Assembly: GCF_034479515.1 (NCBI RefSeq)
Contig: NZ_CP140152.1
Span: forward strand, 1-64,000
Direction of reading: 5' to 3'
DNA from: Duganella zoogloeoides
GTDB lineage: Bacteria; Pseudomonadota; Gammaproteobacteria; Burkholderiales; Burkholderiaceae_D
Length of the DNA stretch: 64,000 nt
Made by a program: the position numbers and the translations under genes. A model generated the notes under the pieces. The model searched no databases. It was not told where the DNA came from and saw only the letters and a list, made by a program, of their open reading frames with translations. Below are positions 33,200 to 42,637 of this stretch, piece after piece. Every line of letters begins with the position of its first letter. Position 1 is the first letter of the stretch.

Positions 33200-34456
33200 T
33201 CAGGCAGCATCCTTGATCATCTCTTCGTCGCCGGGATGGGCCAATTCTCCCTCCCACTTGGCGACCACCGCAGCGGCCACACCGTTACCGACCACGTTGG
33301 TGGCCGACCGCGCCATGTCGAGGAAGTGGTCGATACCGAGCAGCAGCAGCAGGCCCGCTTCCGGGATATTGAACTGGCTCAGGGTGGCGGCGATCACTAC
33401 CAGCGATGCGCGCGGCACACCGGCGATCCCCTTCGAGGTTACCATCAGCACGGCCATCATGGTGATCTGCTCGGCCAGGGTCATCTCGATGCCGTAGGCC
33501 TGGGCGATGAACACGGTGGCGAAGGTGCAGTACATCATCGAGCCGTCGAGGTTGAACGAGTAGCCGATCGGCAGCACGAACGAGGCGATGCGGTTGCGCA
33601 CGCCGAAACGCTCGAGGCCTTCCAGCGTCTTCGGATACGCCGCTTCGCTCGACGCGGTGGAGAAGGCCAGCAGCGCTGGGCCGCGCAGCTCGCCCATCAG
33701 GGCAAATACACGTTTTTTCAGGAACAGGAAGCCGGCAAACATCAGCAAGCCCCACAGGATCATGATGCCCAGGTAGAACTCGGCCATGAACACGCCGTAC
33801 GTGGACAGCACGCCGAGGCCGCTCTTGGCGATGGTGCCGGCAACGGCGGCAAACACCGCGACCGGCGCGAACGCCATCACGTAGCCGGTGACCTTGAGCA
33901 TGATGTGGGCCAGGCCGTCGAGCGCGTCGATCAGGATGCGGGCTTTTTCGCCGATGGCAGCCGCGGCGATACCGAAGAACAGCGAGAACACGACGATCTG
34001 CAGGATCTCGTTCTTGGCCATGCCATCGACGATGGACGCCGGCACCAGGTGGGTGACGAAGTCTTTCAGCGACAGCGACGACGCCACGATGCCGGTGTTG
34101 GAAGCGGCAGTGGACATATGGCCGAGCAGCGCGTCACCAGGGCGGAAGATGTTGACCAGCACCAGGCCCAGGCTCAGCGACATGACCGAGGCCAGGAAGA
34201 ACCAGCCCATGGTTTTCAGGCCGATACGGCCCACTTCGCTTGCATCACCCATGCGGGCGATGCCGACCACAAGGGTGGCGAATACCAGCGGGGCGATGAT
34301 CATCTTGATCAGGCGCAGGAACACGGTGGTCAACAAGGACATCGAATCAACGAAACCGGTGGGCGTAGCCACGTTGGCGTTGACGAAATAGCCGGTAATA
34401 ATGCCTAGCACCAGGGCAAGCAGGATGTAGGTGGTCAATCGGCTTTTTTTCTGCAT
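33200..34456 (-). CDS. dctA: Dicarboxylate / amino acid:cation symporter (DctA/GltP family)
   Basis: A 418-aa inner-membrane carrier with about eight helices and two re-entrant loops. Family motifs are the serine-rich loop AFSTASSEAAYPKTLE, NLDGSMMY in helix 7, and DMARSATNVVGNG in helix 8 with the substrate-binding Asp, Arg and Asn. It imports C4-dicarboxylates or glutamate/aspartate with Na+ or H+; which one is open. The glutamate-type ABC operon lies divergently upstream. In the 261-base gap (34457-34717) I saw no clear promoter, RNA gene or repeat. Confidence 0.88.
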   Translation of the reverse strand: MQKKSRLTTYILLALVLGIITGYFVNANVATPTGFVDSMSLLTTVFLRLIKMIIAPLVFATLVVGIARMGDASEVGRIGLKTMGWFFLASVMSLSLGLVLVNIFRPGDALLGHMSTAASNTGIVASSLSLKDFVTHLVPASIVDGMAKNEILQIVVFSLFFGIAAAAIGEKARILIDALDGLAHIMLKVTGYVMAFAPVAVFAAVAGTIAKSGLGVLSTYGVFMAEFYLGIMILWGLLMFAGFLFLKKRVFALMGELRGPALLAFSTASSEAAYPKTLEGLERFGVRNRIASFVLPIGYSFNLDGSMMYCTFATVFIAQAYGIEMTLAEQITMMAVLMVTSKGIAGVPRASLVVIAATLSQFNIPEAGLLLLLGIDHFLDMARSATNVVGNGVAAAVVAKWEGELAHPGDEEMIKDAA

Positions 34457-34717
34457 GTTCTAGCTTCCCTGTGATAGTGTCTCTTTGGACGTTGCTTGCC
34501 GCAGAGAGGTTCTGCGCCAGCGCAATCTGGTTCAAAATAAAGTCATTTCCTCGGTGTGCGGAGGTATGATCCCGTCAAGTTCAACCTTGTGAGTTGATGA
34601 AACATTGAGCAATGTATTGAGCAAGTGACGCAGTATCCTTGGGGCCAAGGTCACTGTCAAGCTTGCGTGGACACCGTTCCACATCGATTCTTTCCGCGCT
34701 CCCGGGGCGACAAAAAT

Positions 34718-35443
34718 ATGATAGCGATCAGCAATCTCAGCAAATGGTATGGCCAGTTCCAGGTCCTCACCGATTGCACCACCAACGTCGCCAAGGGCGA
34801 TGTCATGGTGATCTGCGGCCCGTCCGGCTCGGGTAAATCAACCTTGATCAAGACCGTCAACGGCCTCGAGCCATTTCAAGAAGGCAACATCACGGTCGAT
34901 GGCATTGCGGTGGGCGACCCGCGCACCGATCTGCCCAAACTGCGCGCGCGGATCGGCATGGTGTTCCAGAATTTCGAATTGTTCCCGCACCTGTCGGTGC
35001 GGCAGAACCTGAACCTGGGCCAGGTCAAGGTACTGGGCCGCAGCGAGGAAGAGGCTACCGCGCGCGGCTTGCTGTACCTGGACCGGGTAGGGCTGTTGTC
35101 GCAGCAGGACAAGTTTCCCAACCAGCTGTCGGGCGGCCAGCAGCAACGCGTGGCAATTGCCCGCGCCTTGTCGATGGATCCGATCGCCATGCTGTTCGAT
35201 GAGCCCACCTCGGCGCTCGATCCCGAGATGATCAACGAGGTGCTCGACGTGATGGTGGGACTGGCGCAGGAAGGCATGACCATGATGGTCGTCACCCACG
35301 AGATGGGCTTTGCGCGCAAGGTGGCCAACCGCGTGGTGTTCATGGACCAGGGCAAGATCCTCGAGGATTGCGGCAAAGACGAGTTTTTTGGCGCGCCGCG
35401 TTCCGAGCGCGCCCGCGAATTTTTAGCGCGTATTATTCACTAG
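34718..35443 (+). CDS. gltL: Amino-acid ABC transporter ATPase, GltL type
   Basis: A 241-aa ATPase of the polar amino-acid importers. It has Walker A GPSGSGKST (about 34-42), Q-loop MVFQNFELF, signature LSGGQQQR, Walker B AMLFDEPTSALDP and switch histidine VVTHEMGFA. The start at 34718 (MIAISNLSKWYG) is the family start; upstream frame is non-homologous. It heads a four-gene set (ATPase, binding protein, two permeases). Order differs from the E. coli gltIJKL order. Confidence 0.93.
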   Translation: MIAISNLSKWYGQFQVLTDCTTNVAKGDVMVICGPSGSGKSTLIKTVNGLEPFQEGNITVDGIAVGDPRTDLPKLRARIGMVFQNFELFPHLSVRQNLNLGQVKVLGRSEEEATARGLLYLDRVGLLSQQDKFPNQLSGGQQQRVAIARALSMDPIAMLFDEPTSALDPEMINEVLDVMVGLAQEGMTMMVVTHEMGFARKVANRVVFMDQGKILEDCGKDEFFGAPRSERAREFLARIIH

Positions 35444-35489
35444 AAGGGCGGCAGCGCCGCCGGCATTGTTTTCACCCCAGGGAGGAATC

Positions 35490-36410
35490 ATGTCTTATCT
35501 TCGCATCGTCGCCATTGTCACCACCTTGGCCGCCTTGGCGGTCTCTGCCACTGCCAGCGCCCAAGACCTGGGCGGCACGCTGGCCAAGATCAAGCGCACC
35601 AACACCATCACGCTGGGCGTGCGCGACGGCTCGATTCCGTTTTCCTTCCTCGACGACCGCCAGCGCTACCAGGGTTATTCGATCGACCTGTGCATGAAGA
35701 TCGTGGCGGCCGTGCAGAAACACCTGAATATGAGCGGCCTGAAAGTCGTCACCAACCCGGTCACCGCCGCCAATCGCATTCCGCTCATGGCCAACGGCAC
35801 CATCGACCTCGAGTGCGGCTCCACCACCAACAACGCCGAGCGGCAAAAGCAGGTGGCGTTCGCGCCCACCATGTTCGTGATCGCCAACCGGCTGCTGACC
35901 AAAAAATCGTCCAATATCAATTCGCTGGCCGACATGAAGGGGAAAACGCTGGTGGCCACGGCCGGCACCACCACCCACAAGCAGATGACCATGCTCAACG
36001 CCGAACGCAAGCTCGGCATGAAGATCCTGGTCGGCAAGGATCATCCCGAATCGTTCCTGATGCTCGAAACCGGCCGTGCCGTGGCCGAGGCCAACGACGA
36101 CATCCTGCTGGCCGGCCAGTTGGCCACCGCGCGCAACCCGGACCAGTACGTGATCGGCGCCGAGGCGCTGTCGGTCGAACCGTACGGCATCATGCTCAGA
36201 AGGGGCGATCCCAAGTTCAAGGCCGTGGTCGATGGCGCGCTGACCGACCTGTACCGCTCCGACGAATTCCCGGAAATTTACGCCAGGTGGTTCACCAGCG
36301 CGATCCCGCCGCGCGGCATCAACCTCAATTTCCCGATGTCGGCGCAACTGAAAGCGGCCATCGCCAAGCCGACCGACTCGCCCGATCCGGCCGCTTACGC
36401 GGTGAAGTAA
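35490..36410 (+). CDS. gltI: Amino-acid ABC transporter periplasmic binding protein, GltI type
   Basis: A 306-aa precursor with a signal peptide cleaved after ASA (about residue 25). The mature protein is a family 3 solute-binding protein; LGVRDGSIPFSFLD and GYSIDLCMKI match the glutamate/aspartate-binding group. The start at 35490 has an excellent ribosome-binding site, GGAGGAA. Most likely ligand is glutamate/aspartate, inferred from its resemblance to GltI and DEBP. Confidence 0.92.
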   Translation: MSYLRIVAIVTTLAALAVSATASAQDLGGTLAKIKRTNTITLGVRDGSIPFSFLDDRQRYQGYSIDLCMKIVAAVQKHLNMSGLKVVTNPVTAANRIPLMANGTIDLECGSTTNNAERQKQVAFAPTMFVIANRLLTKKSSNINSLADMKGKTLVATAGTTTHKQMTMLNAERKLGMKILVGKDHPESFLMLETGRAVAEANDDILLAGQLATARNPDQYVIGAEALSVEPYGIMLRRGDPKFKAVVDGALTDLYRSDEFPEIYARWFTSAIPPRGINLNFPMSAQLKAAIAKPTDSPDPAAYAVK

Positions 36411-36430
36411 CCGCCACCCCCGGCGCCGCC

Positions 36431-37162
36431 ATGGACTACCACTGGCACTGGGCCATCTTTGGCGAACTCTCGCCGGACGGCGTGCGCCCGTACTGGCAAA
36501 CCCTGGCGGACGGCCTGGGCTGGACCCTGGCCACGGCGCTGGCCGGCTGGGTGATGGCGCTAGCGCTCGGCTTTGCCATCGGCGCGCTGCGCACGCTGCC
36601 GTCGCCGTGGTGGCGCCGGCTCGGCACCGCGTACGTGGAGCTGTTTCGCAACATCCCGCTGCTGGTGCAGATGTTTTTATGGTACTTCGTCGTGCCCGAG
36701 GTGTTGCCGGTTGCGCTAGGTGAGCGCGTGAAGGCCATGCCCAATGCGCCGTTCGTCACCGCGGTCGTGTGCCTGGGCTTTTTCACGTCGGCGCGGGTGG
36801 CGGTGCAGGTCACGGCCGGTATCGAGGCGCTGGCCGGCGGCCAGCGCCTGGCCGCGCTGGCGCTAGGCCTCGACCTGCGGCAAACCTACCGCCACGTGCT
36901 GCTGCCGCTGGCGCTGCGCATCATCATGCCGCCGCTGACCAGCGAATTCCTCAACATCATCAAGAACAGCTCGGTGGCGCTCACCATCGGCCTCGTCGAG
37001 CTGACCGCCAGCGCGCGCGCCTTGCAGGAGTTTTCGTTCCAGGTGTTCGAAGCGTTTGCCGCCGCCACCGTGATCTACGTACTGCTCAATCTGCTGGTGA
37101 CGGCTGCCATGCACCGGCTCGAGCACCGGCTGGCGCTACCTGGCACGCTGGGAGGCCGCTGA
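36431..37162 (+). CDS. gltJ: Amino-acid ABC transporter permease, GltJ type
   Basis: A 243-aa inner-membrane permease with about five helices and the EAA loop (EALAGGQRLAALALGLDLRQ, about 138-157) that docks the ATPase. The start at 36431 (MDYHWHWAIF) is where GltJ-like sequence begins; the reading frame is open further upstream but overlaps gltI in another frame. Its TGA overlaps the ATG of the next permease (TGATG), a sign of translational coupling. Confidence 0.92.
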   Translation: MDYHWHWAIFGELSPDGVRPYWQTLADGLGWTLATALAGWVMALALGFAIGALRTLPSPWWRRLGTAYVELFRNIPLLVQMFLWYFVVPEVLPVALGERVKAMPNAPFVTAVVCLGFFTSARVAVQVTAGIEALAGGQRLAALALGLDLRQTYRHVLLPLALRIIMPPLTSEFLNIIKNSSVALTIGLVELTASARALQEFSFQVFEAFAAATVIYVLLNLLVTAAMHRLEHRLALPGTLGGR

Positions 37163-37917
37163 TGTTTGCCGATTTCGACATCGATGTGATCGCCCGGTCG
37201 TGGCTGTACCTGTTCCAGGTGGGCATGGCGTTCACCTTGCAGTTGACGGTGCTGGCCATGCTGGGTGGCGTCGTGCTGGGCACATTGCTGGCGCTGGCGC
37301 GCCTGTCGGGGTTTGCGCCGCTGGCGCTGGCGGCCGGCGCGTACGTCAACCTGGTGCGCGCGGTGCCGCTGGTGCTGGTGATTTTCTGGTTTTATTTCCT
37401 GGTGCCGTACGTGGCGGCCTGGCTGATCGGAGCGCAGGAGCCGGTCAAGGTGGGCACGTTCTGGTCGGCATTGATCACGTTCACGCTGTTCCAGGCAGCG
37501 TATTACTGCGAGATCATGCGCGGCGGCATCCGGGCGATCCCGCGCGGCCAGGTGCTGGCAGCGCAAGCGCTGGGCCTGCGCTACTGGCAGGTGATGGGCC
37601 GCGTGGTGCTGCCGCAAGCGCTGCGCAACATGCTGCCGGTGCTGCTCACGCAAACCATCGTGCTGTTCCAGGATGTATCGCTGGTATATGTCCTGTCGGT
37701 GCCCGACTTCGTGGGCGCCGCCAGCAAGATCGCCCAGCGCGACGGCCGGCTGGTGGAAATGTACACATTCGTCGCAGCCGTCTACTTCATCCTATGCTGC
37801 ACCCTGTCATGGCTTTCGCGCCACCTGCTTCGGGGTCAGTGCTTCGGGGTCAGTGCCGACATTCGGACACGGGCTCAAGCATATAGTGATGAGTTCGTGT
37901 CCAAATGTCGGCACTGA
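37162..37917 (+). CDS. gltK: Amino-acid ABC transporter permease, GltK type, with a repeat-derived C-terminus
   Basis: A 251-aa permease. Residues 1 to about 223 are a normal GltK (EAA loop IRAIPRGQVLAAQALGLRYW). The last 28 residues, from RGQCFGVSADIRTRAQ on, come from a palindromic repeat inserted at the gene end, and the stop codon itself lies in the repeat. A 14-base tandem duplication (GCTTCGGGGTCAGT at 37827 and 37841) sits at the junction. The E. coli homologue has about 224 aa and no such tail. The tail is cytoplasmic by topology, so the transporter probably still works. Confidence 0.88.
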   Translation: MFADFDIDVIARSWLYLFQVGMAFTLQLTVLAMLGGVVLGTLLALARLSGFAPLALAAGAYVNLVRAVPLVLVIFWFYFLVPYVAAWLIGAQEPVKVGTFWSALITFTLFQAAYYCEIMRGGIRAIPRGQVLAAQALGLRYWQVMGRVVLPQALRNMLPVLLTQTIVLFQDVSLVYVLSVPDFVGAASKIAQRDGRLVEMYTFVAAVYFILCCTLSWLSRHLLRGQCFGVSADIRTRAQAYSDEFVSKCRH

Positions 37918-37925
37918 CCCTGAAG
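37842..37925. repeat. Palindromic repeat element, copy 1
   Basis: Two 30-base arms (37842-37871 and 37896-37925) are complementary at 28 positions around a 24-base loop. The core of the arm reads GTCAGTGCCGACATTCGGAC. A second copy lies at 39412-39493. No transposase is present. It resembles large REP-type elements moved in trans by a tyrosine transposase of the RAYT kind; that origin is inference. Confidence 0.75.
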
Positions 37926-37965
37926 TGCTAGTATCCGCGGTTTGTTGACATTGACGGAAACATCC

Positions 37966-39411
37966 ATGCCTACCTTGACCAAACTTGCCAGCGCCATGCT
38001 GGCCCTCGGGATGCTCGCCAGCACCCATGCCGCCGACAAGATCGCCGCCGACCTGGTGCTTACGCAAGCGACCCTGATCGACGTTGCCGGCGGCCAGACC
38101 GTGCGTGGCAAATCGGTAGTGCTCAAGGGGGATCGCATTATCGCCGTCGTCGATGACCGCGACCTGCCCAACTATGCCGCACGCCGCACCATGCGCTTGC
38201 CGGGCAAGTACCTGATGCCGGGCCTGTGGGATACCCACGTGCACTTCGGCGGCGGGCCGGCGCTGATCGACGAGAACAAGAACCTGCTGCCCGTGTACCT
38301 GGCTTACGGCATCACCACCGTGCGCGATTGCTCTGGCGACCTGCCCGATACCGTGCTGTCGTGGCGCGACCAGATCAACCATGGCAAGCTCGAAGGCCCC
38401 ACCATTTTCACGTCGGGCGCCAAGCTCGAAGGCTACAAGCCGCTATGGAAGGGCACCATCGAAGTGGGCACGCCGGAAGAAGTAGGCAAGGCGCTCGACC
38501 GCCTGCAGGCGCAGAAAGTCGATTTCGTGAAGATCACCGAGAACACGCTCAAGCCCGAGCTGTACATCGAAGCGCTGCGCCAGGCCAAAGAGCGCGGCAT
38601 GCGCACCTCGGGTCACATCCCGGTGCAAAAGACGCTGGCGCAAATGTTCGATGCCGGCCTGGGCACGGTGGAGCACCAGTCGTACCTGCTGCGCGCGGCC
38701 ACCCCGCGCGAAGCCGAGCTGACCGCGCAAGTAGCCGCCGGCGCCTTGACCGGCAAGGAGGCGATGAAACTGAGCCTGGCCAGCTACGACGAGCCGACCG
38801 CGCGCGCATCGTTCCGCTACATGGCGTCGAAGGGGACGGCGGTGGTGCCGACATTGTCAGTATCGCGCGTGGTGGCCTACCTCGACATGGAAGACCACAG
38901 CCATGACGAGGCGCTGCAATACATCGGTCCCGGCCTGCGCGCTACCTACGACTGGCGCGTGCAGCGCGCGGCGCAGGACAATCCCGAGCAGATCGCGCTG
39001 CGCAAGGCCACGTTCGAAAAGTCGGCCGCGCTGCTGCCGATCCTGGCGCAGGAAGGCGTGAGCATCATCGCCGGCACCGATGCCGGCTTCTTGAACTCCT
39101 ACGACTATCCAGGCCAGGCGCTGCACGACGAGATCGGCCTGTACGTCAAATACGGGCTGACGCCGGTGCAGGCACTGCAATCGGCAGTCATCGCCGGCCC
39201 GCGCTTCCTGGGCAAGCTGGACCGTTACGGCAGCCTGGAAGCAGGCAAGACCGCCGACCTGCTGGTGCTGGACGCCAACCCGCTGCAGGACATCAACGCC
39301 ACGCGCCAGATCCGCACCGTGGTCAGCCGCGGCAAAGTCTATGAACGCACCACGCTGGACCGGTTGCTGGCTCAGGCAAAAGCCAACGCCAAGGTCGGCG
39401 CCGCGCATTAA
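37966..39411 (+). CDS. Exported metal-dependent amidohydrolase (imidazolonepropionase-like)
   Basis: A 481-aa protein with a signal peptide (MPTLTKLASAMLALGMLAST, cleavage after THA near 22) and an amidohydrolase barrel. Metal ligands are in PGLWDTHVHFGGG, in SGHIPVQ and in HQSYL, and in AGTDAGF (catalytic Asp). The C-terminal strand domain has GSLEAGKTADLLVLDANPL. The family includes Xaa-Pro dipeptidases and prolidase-like or imidazolonepropionase-like enzymes; the substrate is unknown. It lies between the two copies of the palindromic repeat, the second of which begins at its stop codon. Confidence 0.86.
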   Translation: MPTLTKLASAMLALGMLASTHAADKIAADLVLTQATLIDVAGGQTVRGKSVVLKGDRIIAVVDDRDLPNYAARRTMRLPGKYLMPGLWDTHVHFGGGPALIDENKNLLPVYLAYGITTVRDCSGDLPDTVLSWRDQINHGKLEGPTIFTSGAKLEGYKPLWKGTIEVGTPEEVGKALDRLQAQKVDFVKITENTLKPELYIEALRQAKERGMRTSGHIPVQKTLAQMFDAGLGTVEHQSYLLRAATPREAELTAQVAAGALTGKEAMKLSLASYDEPTARASFRYMASKGTAVVPTLSVSRVVAYLDMEDHSHDEALQYIGPGLRATYDWRVQRAAQDNPEQIALRKATFEKSAALLPILAQEGVSIIAGTDAGFLNSYDYPGQALHDEIGLYVKYGLTPVQALQSAVIAGPRFLGKLDRYGSLEAGKTADLLVLDANPLQDINATRQIRTVVSRGKVYERTTLDRLLAQAKANAKVGAAH

Positions 39412-39493
39412 TTCAGAGGCAGTTCCGACATTTGAACACGGCCCAGCGCTATTTTGCCGAGATCGTGTCCGAATGTCGGCACTGACCCCGAAG
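39412..39493. repeat. Palindromic repeat element, copy 2
   Basis: The right arm (39464-39493) is almost the same as that of copy 1. The left arm (39412-39441) matches at about 23 of 30 positions, so it has decayed. It starts right after the amidohydrolase TAA and ends about 80 bases before pyrC. It may act as a transcript-ending hairpin. Confidence 0.7.
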
Positions 39494-39572
39494 GCTGGGG
39501 TTGTCGGGGTAAAATATCGCCATTCCGCCGTTTTAGCCATCTGGTAGCCCGAAAACCGCCTGAAAGCCCGCC

Positions 39573-40625
39573 ATGTCCGACTTCGAAACCCTCCCCGACA
39601 GCATCACCATCACCCGTCCCGACGACTGGCACCTGCACCTGCGCGATGGCGCCACGCTGGCCAGCGTGCTGCCGCACAGCGCGCGCCAGTTCGGCCGCGC
39701 CATCGTGATGCCGAACCTGAAGCCGCCGGTGACCACCGCTGCCGCTGCCGTCGCCTACCGCGACCGCATCCTGGCCGCGCTGCCGGCGGGGATGGCATTC
39801 GATCCGCTGATGACGCTGTATCTGACCAACAACACGCCACCCGATGAAATCGTGCGTGCCCAGGAGAGCGGCGTGGTCCACGCAGTCAAGCTGTACCCGG
39901 CCGGCGCCACCACCAATTCCGACGCCGGCGTGACCGATATCGCCAACTGCTACAAGACGCTGGAAAAAATGCAGGAAGTGGGCATGCCGTTCCTGGTGCA
40001 CGGCGAAGTGACCGATCACGACATCGACCTGTTCGACCGCGAAGCCGTCTTCATCGAGCGCGTGATGCGCCCGCTGCGCCGCGATTTCCCGGCCTTGAAA
40101 ATCGTCTTCGAACACATCACCACCAAGGACGCGGCGCAGTACGTGGCCGAGGCGGAGGGCCCGATTGCGGCCACCATCACCGCCCACCACCTGCTCTACA
40201 ACCGCAACGAGATTTTCAAGGGCGGCATCCGTCCCCATTATTACTGCCTGCCGGTGCTCAAGCGCGAAGAGCACCGCCTGGCGCTGGTCACGGCCGCCAC
40301 CAGCGGCGACGAACGCTTCTTCCTCGGCACCGATTCGGCGCCGCACGCGCAAGGCGCCAAGGAAGCCGCTTGCGGCTGCGCCGGCTGCTACACCGCGCTG
40401 CACGCTATGGAGCTCTACACCGAAGCCTTCGCCCGCGCCGGCGCCCTCGACAAGCTGGAAGCCTTCTCCAGCTTCAACGGCCCGGACTTCTACGACCTGC
40501 CGCGCAACACCGGCACCATCACCCTGAAGCGCGAGCAGTGGACGCTGCCCGACCTGCTGCCGATGGCCGACGCGCAAGTGGTGCCGCTCAACGCCGGTGA
40601 AACCATCAACTGGAAAATGGTGTAA
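39573..40625 (+). CDS. pyrC: Dihydroorotase, class II
   Basis: A 350-aa enzyme, the third step of pyrimidine synthesis (N-carbamoyl-aspartate to dihydroorotate). All zinc-site residues are visible: H20 and H22 in DWHLHLRD, carboxylated K106 in AVKLYPAG, H143 in LVHGE, H181 in FEHIT, and catalytic D254 in GTDSAPH. Length equals E. coli PyrC (348 aa). A DUF3025 gene follows 3 bases after the stop. No PyrR- or leader-type attenuator was recognised in the short gap upstream, which the repeat partly fills. Confidence 0.96.
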   Translation: MSDFETLPDSITITRPDDWHLHLRDGATLASVLPHSARQFGRAIVMPNLKPPVTTAAAAVAYRDRILAALPAGMAFDPLMTLYLTNNTPPDEIVRAQESGVVHAVKLYPAGATTNSDAGVTDIANCYKTLEKMQEVGMPFLVHGEVTDHDIDLFDREAVFIERVMRPLRRDFPALKIVFEHITTKDAAQYVAEAEGPIAATITAHHLLYNRNEIFKGGIRPHYYCLPVLKREEHRLALVTAATSGDERFFLGTDSAPHAQGAKEAACGCAGCYTALHAMELYTEAFARAGALDKLEAFSSFNGPDFYDLPRNTGTITLKREQWTLPDLLPMADAQVVPLNAGETINWKMV

Positions 40626-40628
40626 AGA

Positions 40629-41417
40629 GTGCTGTCGGTGATCGACTGGTCGCGGCCCTGGTACGACGCGATTCGTGACGCAGTGGGCCGGCTGGACAGC
40701 GTTCACCACTTCCGCGACAGCTTTACCGCGCAGGCAGCGGCACTGGGCCTGCGCAACCATGCCGGCCTGCCGCTGTCGTTCGTGCCGCAGGAGGCGCTGC
40801 CCGATGGCACCGCGTACGAGGAATTCATCGGCGCCACCGGCGGCGTGCCCACGCGCGATAACCTGCACGATTTTTTCAACGGCCTGGTGTGGCTGAGCTT
40901 CCCGCGCATCAAGGTACAGTTGAACGCCTTGCAGGCGGCGCAGATCGCCCGCGACGGCGTCGGTAAATCGCGCGGCCCCGCGCGCGATGGCGCCACCATT
41001 TTTGATGAAAACGCGGCACTGCTGGTGGTGCGCGATAGCGCTGCCGGCCATGCGTTGACGGCCGCGCTGCGCGAGCACCGCTGGCGCGAAGCGTTCCTCG
41101 AGCGGCGCGCCAGCTTCGGTCACGACGCCCAGGTCTGGCTGTTCGGCCACGCGCTGATGGAAAAGCTGGTTGCCCCGCGCAAGGCAATCACCGCCCACAC
41201 GCGCGTGGTGGTGGCCGGCGACGAATTTTTTACGCTGGACCACGCCGCTCGACGTGCCTGGATCGATGCCAACGTGGCCCGGCAACTGGCGGCGGAAACC
41301 ATCACCACCGCAGGCTTCACACCGATGCAGGCGCTGGGCGTGCCGGGCTGGTGGCCCGACCAGGACGAGGCGTTCTACGCCGACCAGGCGGTGTTCCGGC
41401 CCAAGCGCCAGGCCTGA
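40629..41417 (+). CDS. DUF3025 family protein
   Basis: A 262-aa protein with a GTG start at 40629, 3 bases after pyrC, so it is likely cotranslated. It matches the DUF3025 family in its WSRPWYDAI beginning, RDNLHDFFNGLVWLSFPRIK (about 78-97) and the C-terminal VPGWWPDQDEAFYADQAVFR. No signal or membrane segment. Function unknown; the family recurs beside household genes in betaproteobacteria, which is recollection rather than evidence here. Confidence 0.85.
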   Translation: MLSVIDWSRPWYDAIRDAVGRLDSVHHFRDSFTAQAAALGLRNHAGLPLSFVPQEALPDGTAYEEFIGATGGVPTRDNLHDFFNGLVWLSFPRIKVQLNALQAAQIARDGVGKSRGPARDGATIFDENAALLVVRDSAAGHALTAALREHRWREAFLERRASFGHDAQVWLFGHALMEKLVAPRKAITAHTRVVVAGDEFFTLDHAARRAWIDANVARQLAAETITTAGFTPMQALGVPGWWPDQDEAFYADQAVFRPKRQA

Positions 41418-41573
41418 CGCTTTGTCGCACCGGCCACCGCCGTCAGCGCCAGGCGCAACTGTCAGTGCTCGCCAGCGACGAGCGTCCAGCGTGACCCCGC
41501 ATGCGCGCTCCGCAGTACAATGTCATTCCGATATCGACCACCATCGCCGCCAACGCGGCAGAAAGAGCACGCC

Positions 41574-42569
41574 ATGACGCAGGACATCCGCTGGGGCATA
41601 CTGGGCACCGGAAAAATCGCCAAGGCCTTCGCCACCGCTTTGCAGGACACGCCCGGCGCATATCTCGCCGCCGTTGCTTCGCGCAGTGTAGATAGCGCTA
41701 CCAAATTCGGCGCCGAGTATGGCGCACAGCGCTGCCACGGCAGCTACCAGGCCCTGGCCGACGATTCCGACGTCGACGTGGTGTACATCGCCACGCCGCA
41801 CCCGATGCACCACGAGAACGCGCTGATGTGCCTGAACGCGGGCAAGGGCGTGCTGGTGGAAAAATCGTTCACCATGAACCGCCCTCAGGCCGAGGACATC
41901 ATCAACCTGGCCCGCGCCAAAAACCTGTTCGTGATGGAAGCGATGTGGACCCGTTTCATGCCGGCCGTGATCGAGGCCAAGCGCATCGTCGACAGCGGCG
42001 AGATTGGCACCCCGGCCAATATCACTGCCGATTTCGGCTTCACGTCCGACGCCGGTCCCGAGCACCGGCTGTTCAACCCCGAGCTGGGTGGCGGCGCGCT
42101 GCTCGACCTGGGCATTTATCCGCTGTCGATCGCCTCGTTCTTCCTCGGTGGCGTCACCAGCGTCAAGGCGCAGGCACAGATGACCGATACCGGCGTGGAC
42201 ATGCAGACGGCGTTCACCCTGATGCATGACGGCGGCGGCCTGTCGTCGTGCGTGTGCAGCCTGCGTTCGCGCACGCCGACCGAGCTGACGATTTCCGGCA
42301 CCAAGGGTTTCGTACGCCTGTCGGACCGCTTCCACAATACCGAGGCGTTCAACGTGACCCTGGTCGATGGCGCCAGCCGCACCGAGCGCACCGTCAACGT
42401 GCCGCGTAGCGGCAACGGCTACACCCACGAGGCGCAGGAAGTAGGCCGCTGCCTGCGCGCCGGCCTGATCGAAAGCCCGGTGATGCCGCACGCTGAAACC
42501 CTCAACCTCATGGGTACGCTCGACGCCATCCGTGAACAGATCGGCCTGCGCTACCCCGCCGACCGATAA
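41574..42569 (+). CDS. Gfo/Idh/MocA family oxidoreductase
   Basis: A 331-aa NAD(P)-dependent dehydrogenase. The N-terminal Rossmann motif is GILGTGKIA (8-16). The active-site motif, usually EKP, reads VEKSFTMN here. The C-terminal alpha/beta domain starts near 130, with GGGALLDLGIYPLS. The arrangement resembles dimeric dihydrodiol or xylose dehydrogenases. The substrate is probably a sugar or polyol, by family. A TACAAT box near 41514 may be the -10 of its promoter. The start at 41574 (MTQDIRWGILG) is set by the Rossmann motif. Confidence 0.87.
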   Translation: MTQDIRWGILGTGKIAKAFATALQDTPGAYLAAVASRSVDSATKFGAEYGAQRCHGSYQALADDSDVDVVYIATPHPMHHENALMCLNAGKGVLVEKSFTMNRPQAEDIINLARAKNLFVMEAMWTRFMPAVIEAKRIVDSGEIGTPANITADFGFTSDAGPEHRLFNPELGGGALLDLGIYPLSIASFFLGGVTSVKAQAQMTDTGVDMQTAFTLMHDGGGLSSCVCSLRSRTPTELTISGTKGFVRLSDRFHNTEAFNVTLVDGASRTERTVNVPRSGNGYTHEAQEVGRCLRAGLIESPVMPHAETLNLMGTLDAIREQIGLRYPADR

Positions 42570-42637
42570 CCTCCCAAGCGCGGGCGGCGCATAGCCGTTA
42601 CAATCGCCTGATGTCGTTTTGATCACCAGGATGCCCC

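Noticed and set aside
35690..36430. Long upstream extension of gltJ over gltI
   Set aside because: The extension is in another frame of gltI and is non-homologous; GltJ-like sequence begins at the ATG at 36431.
37842..39493. A composite transposon or insertion sequence
   Set aside because: There is no transposase frame, and the two ends are hairpins of unequal quality rather than matched terminal repeats with target duplications.
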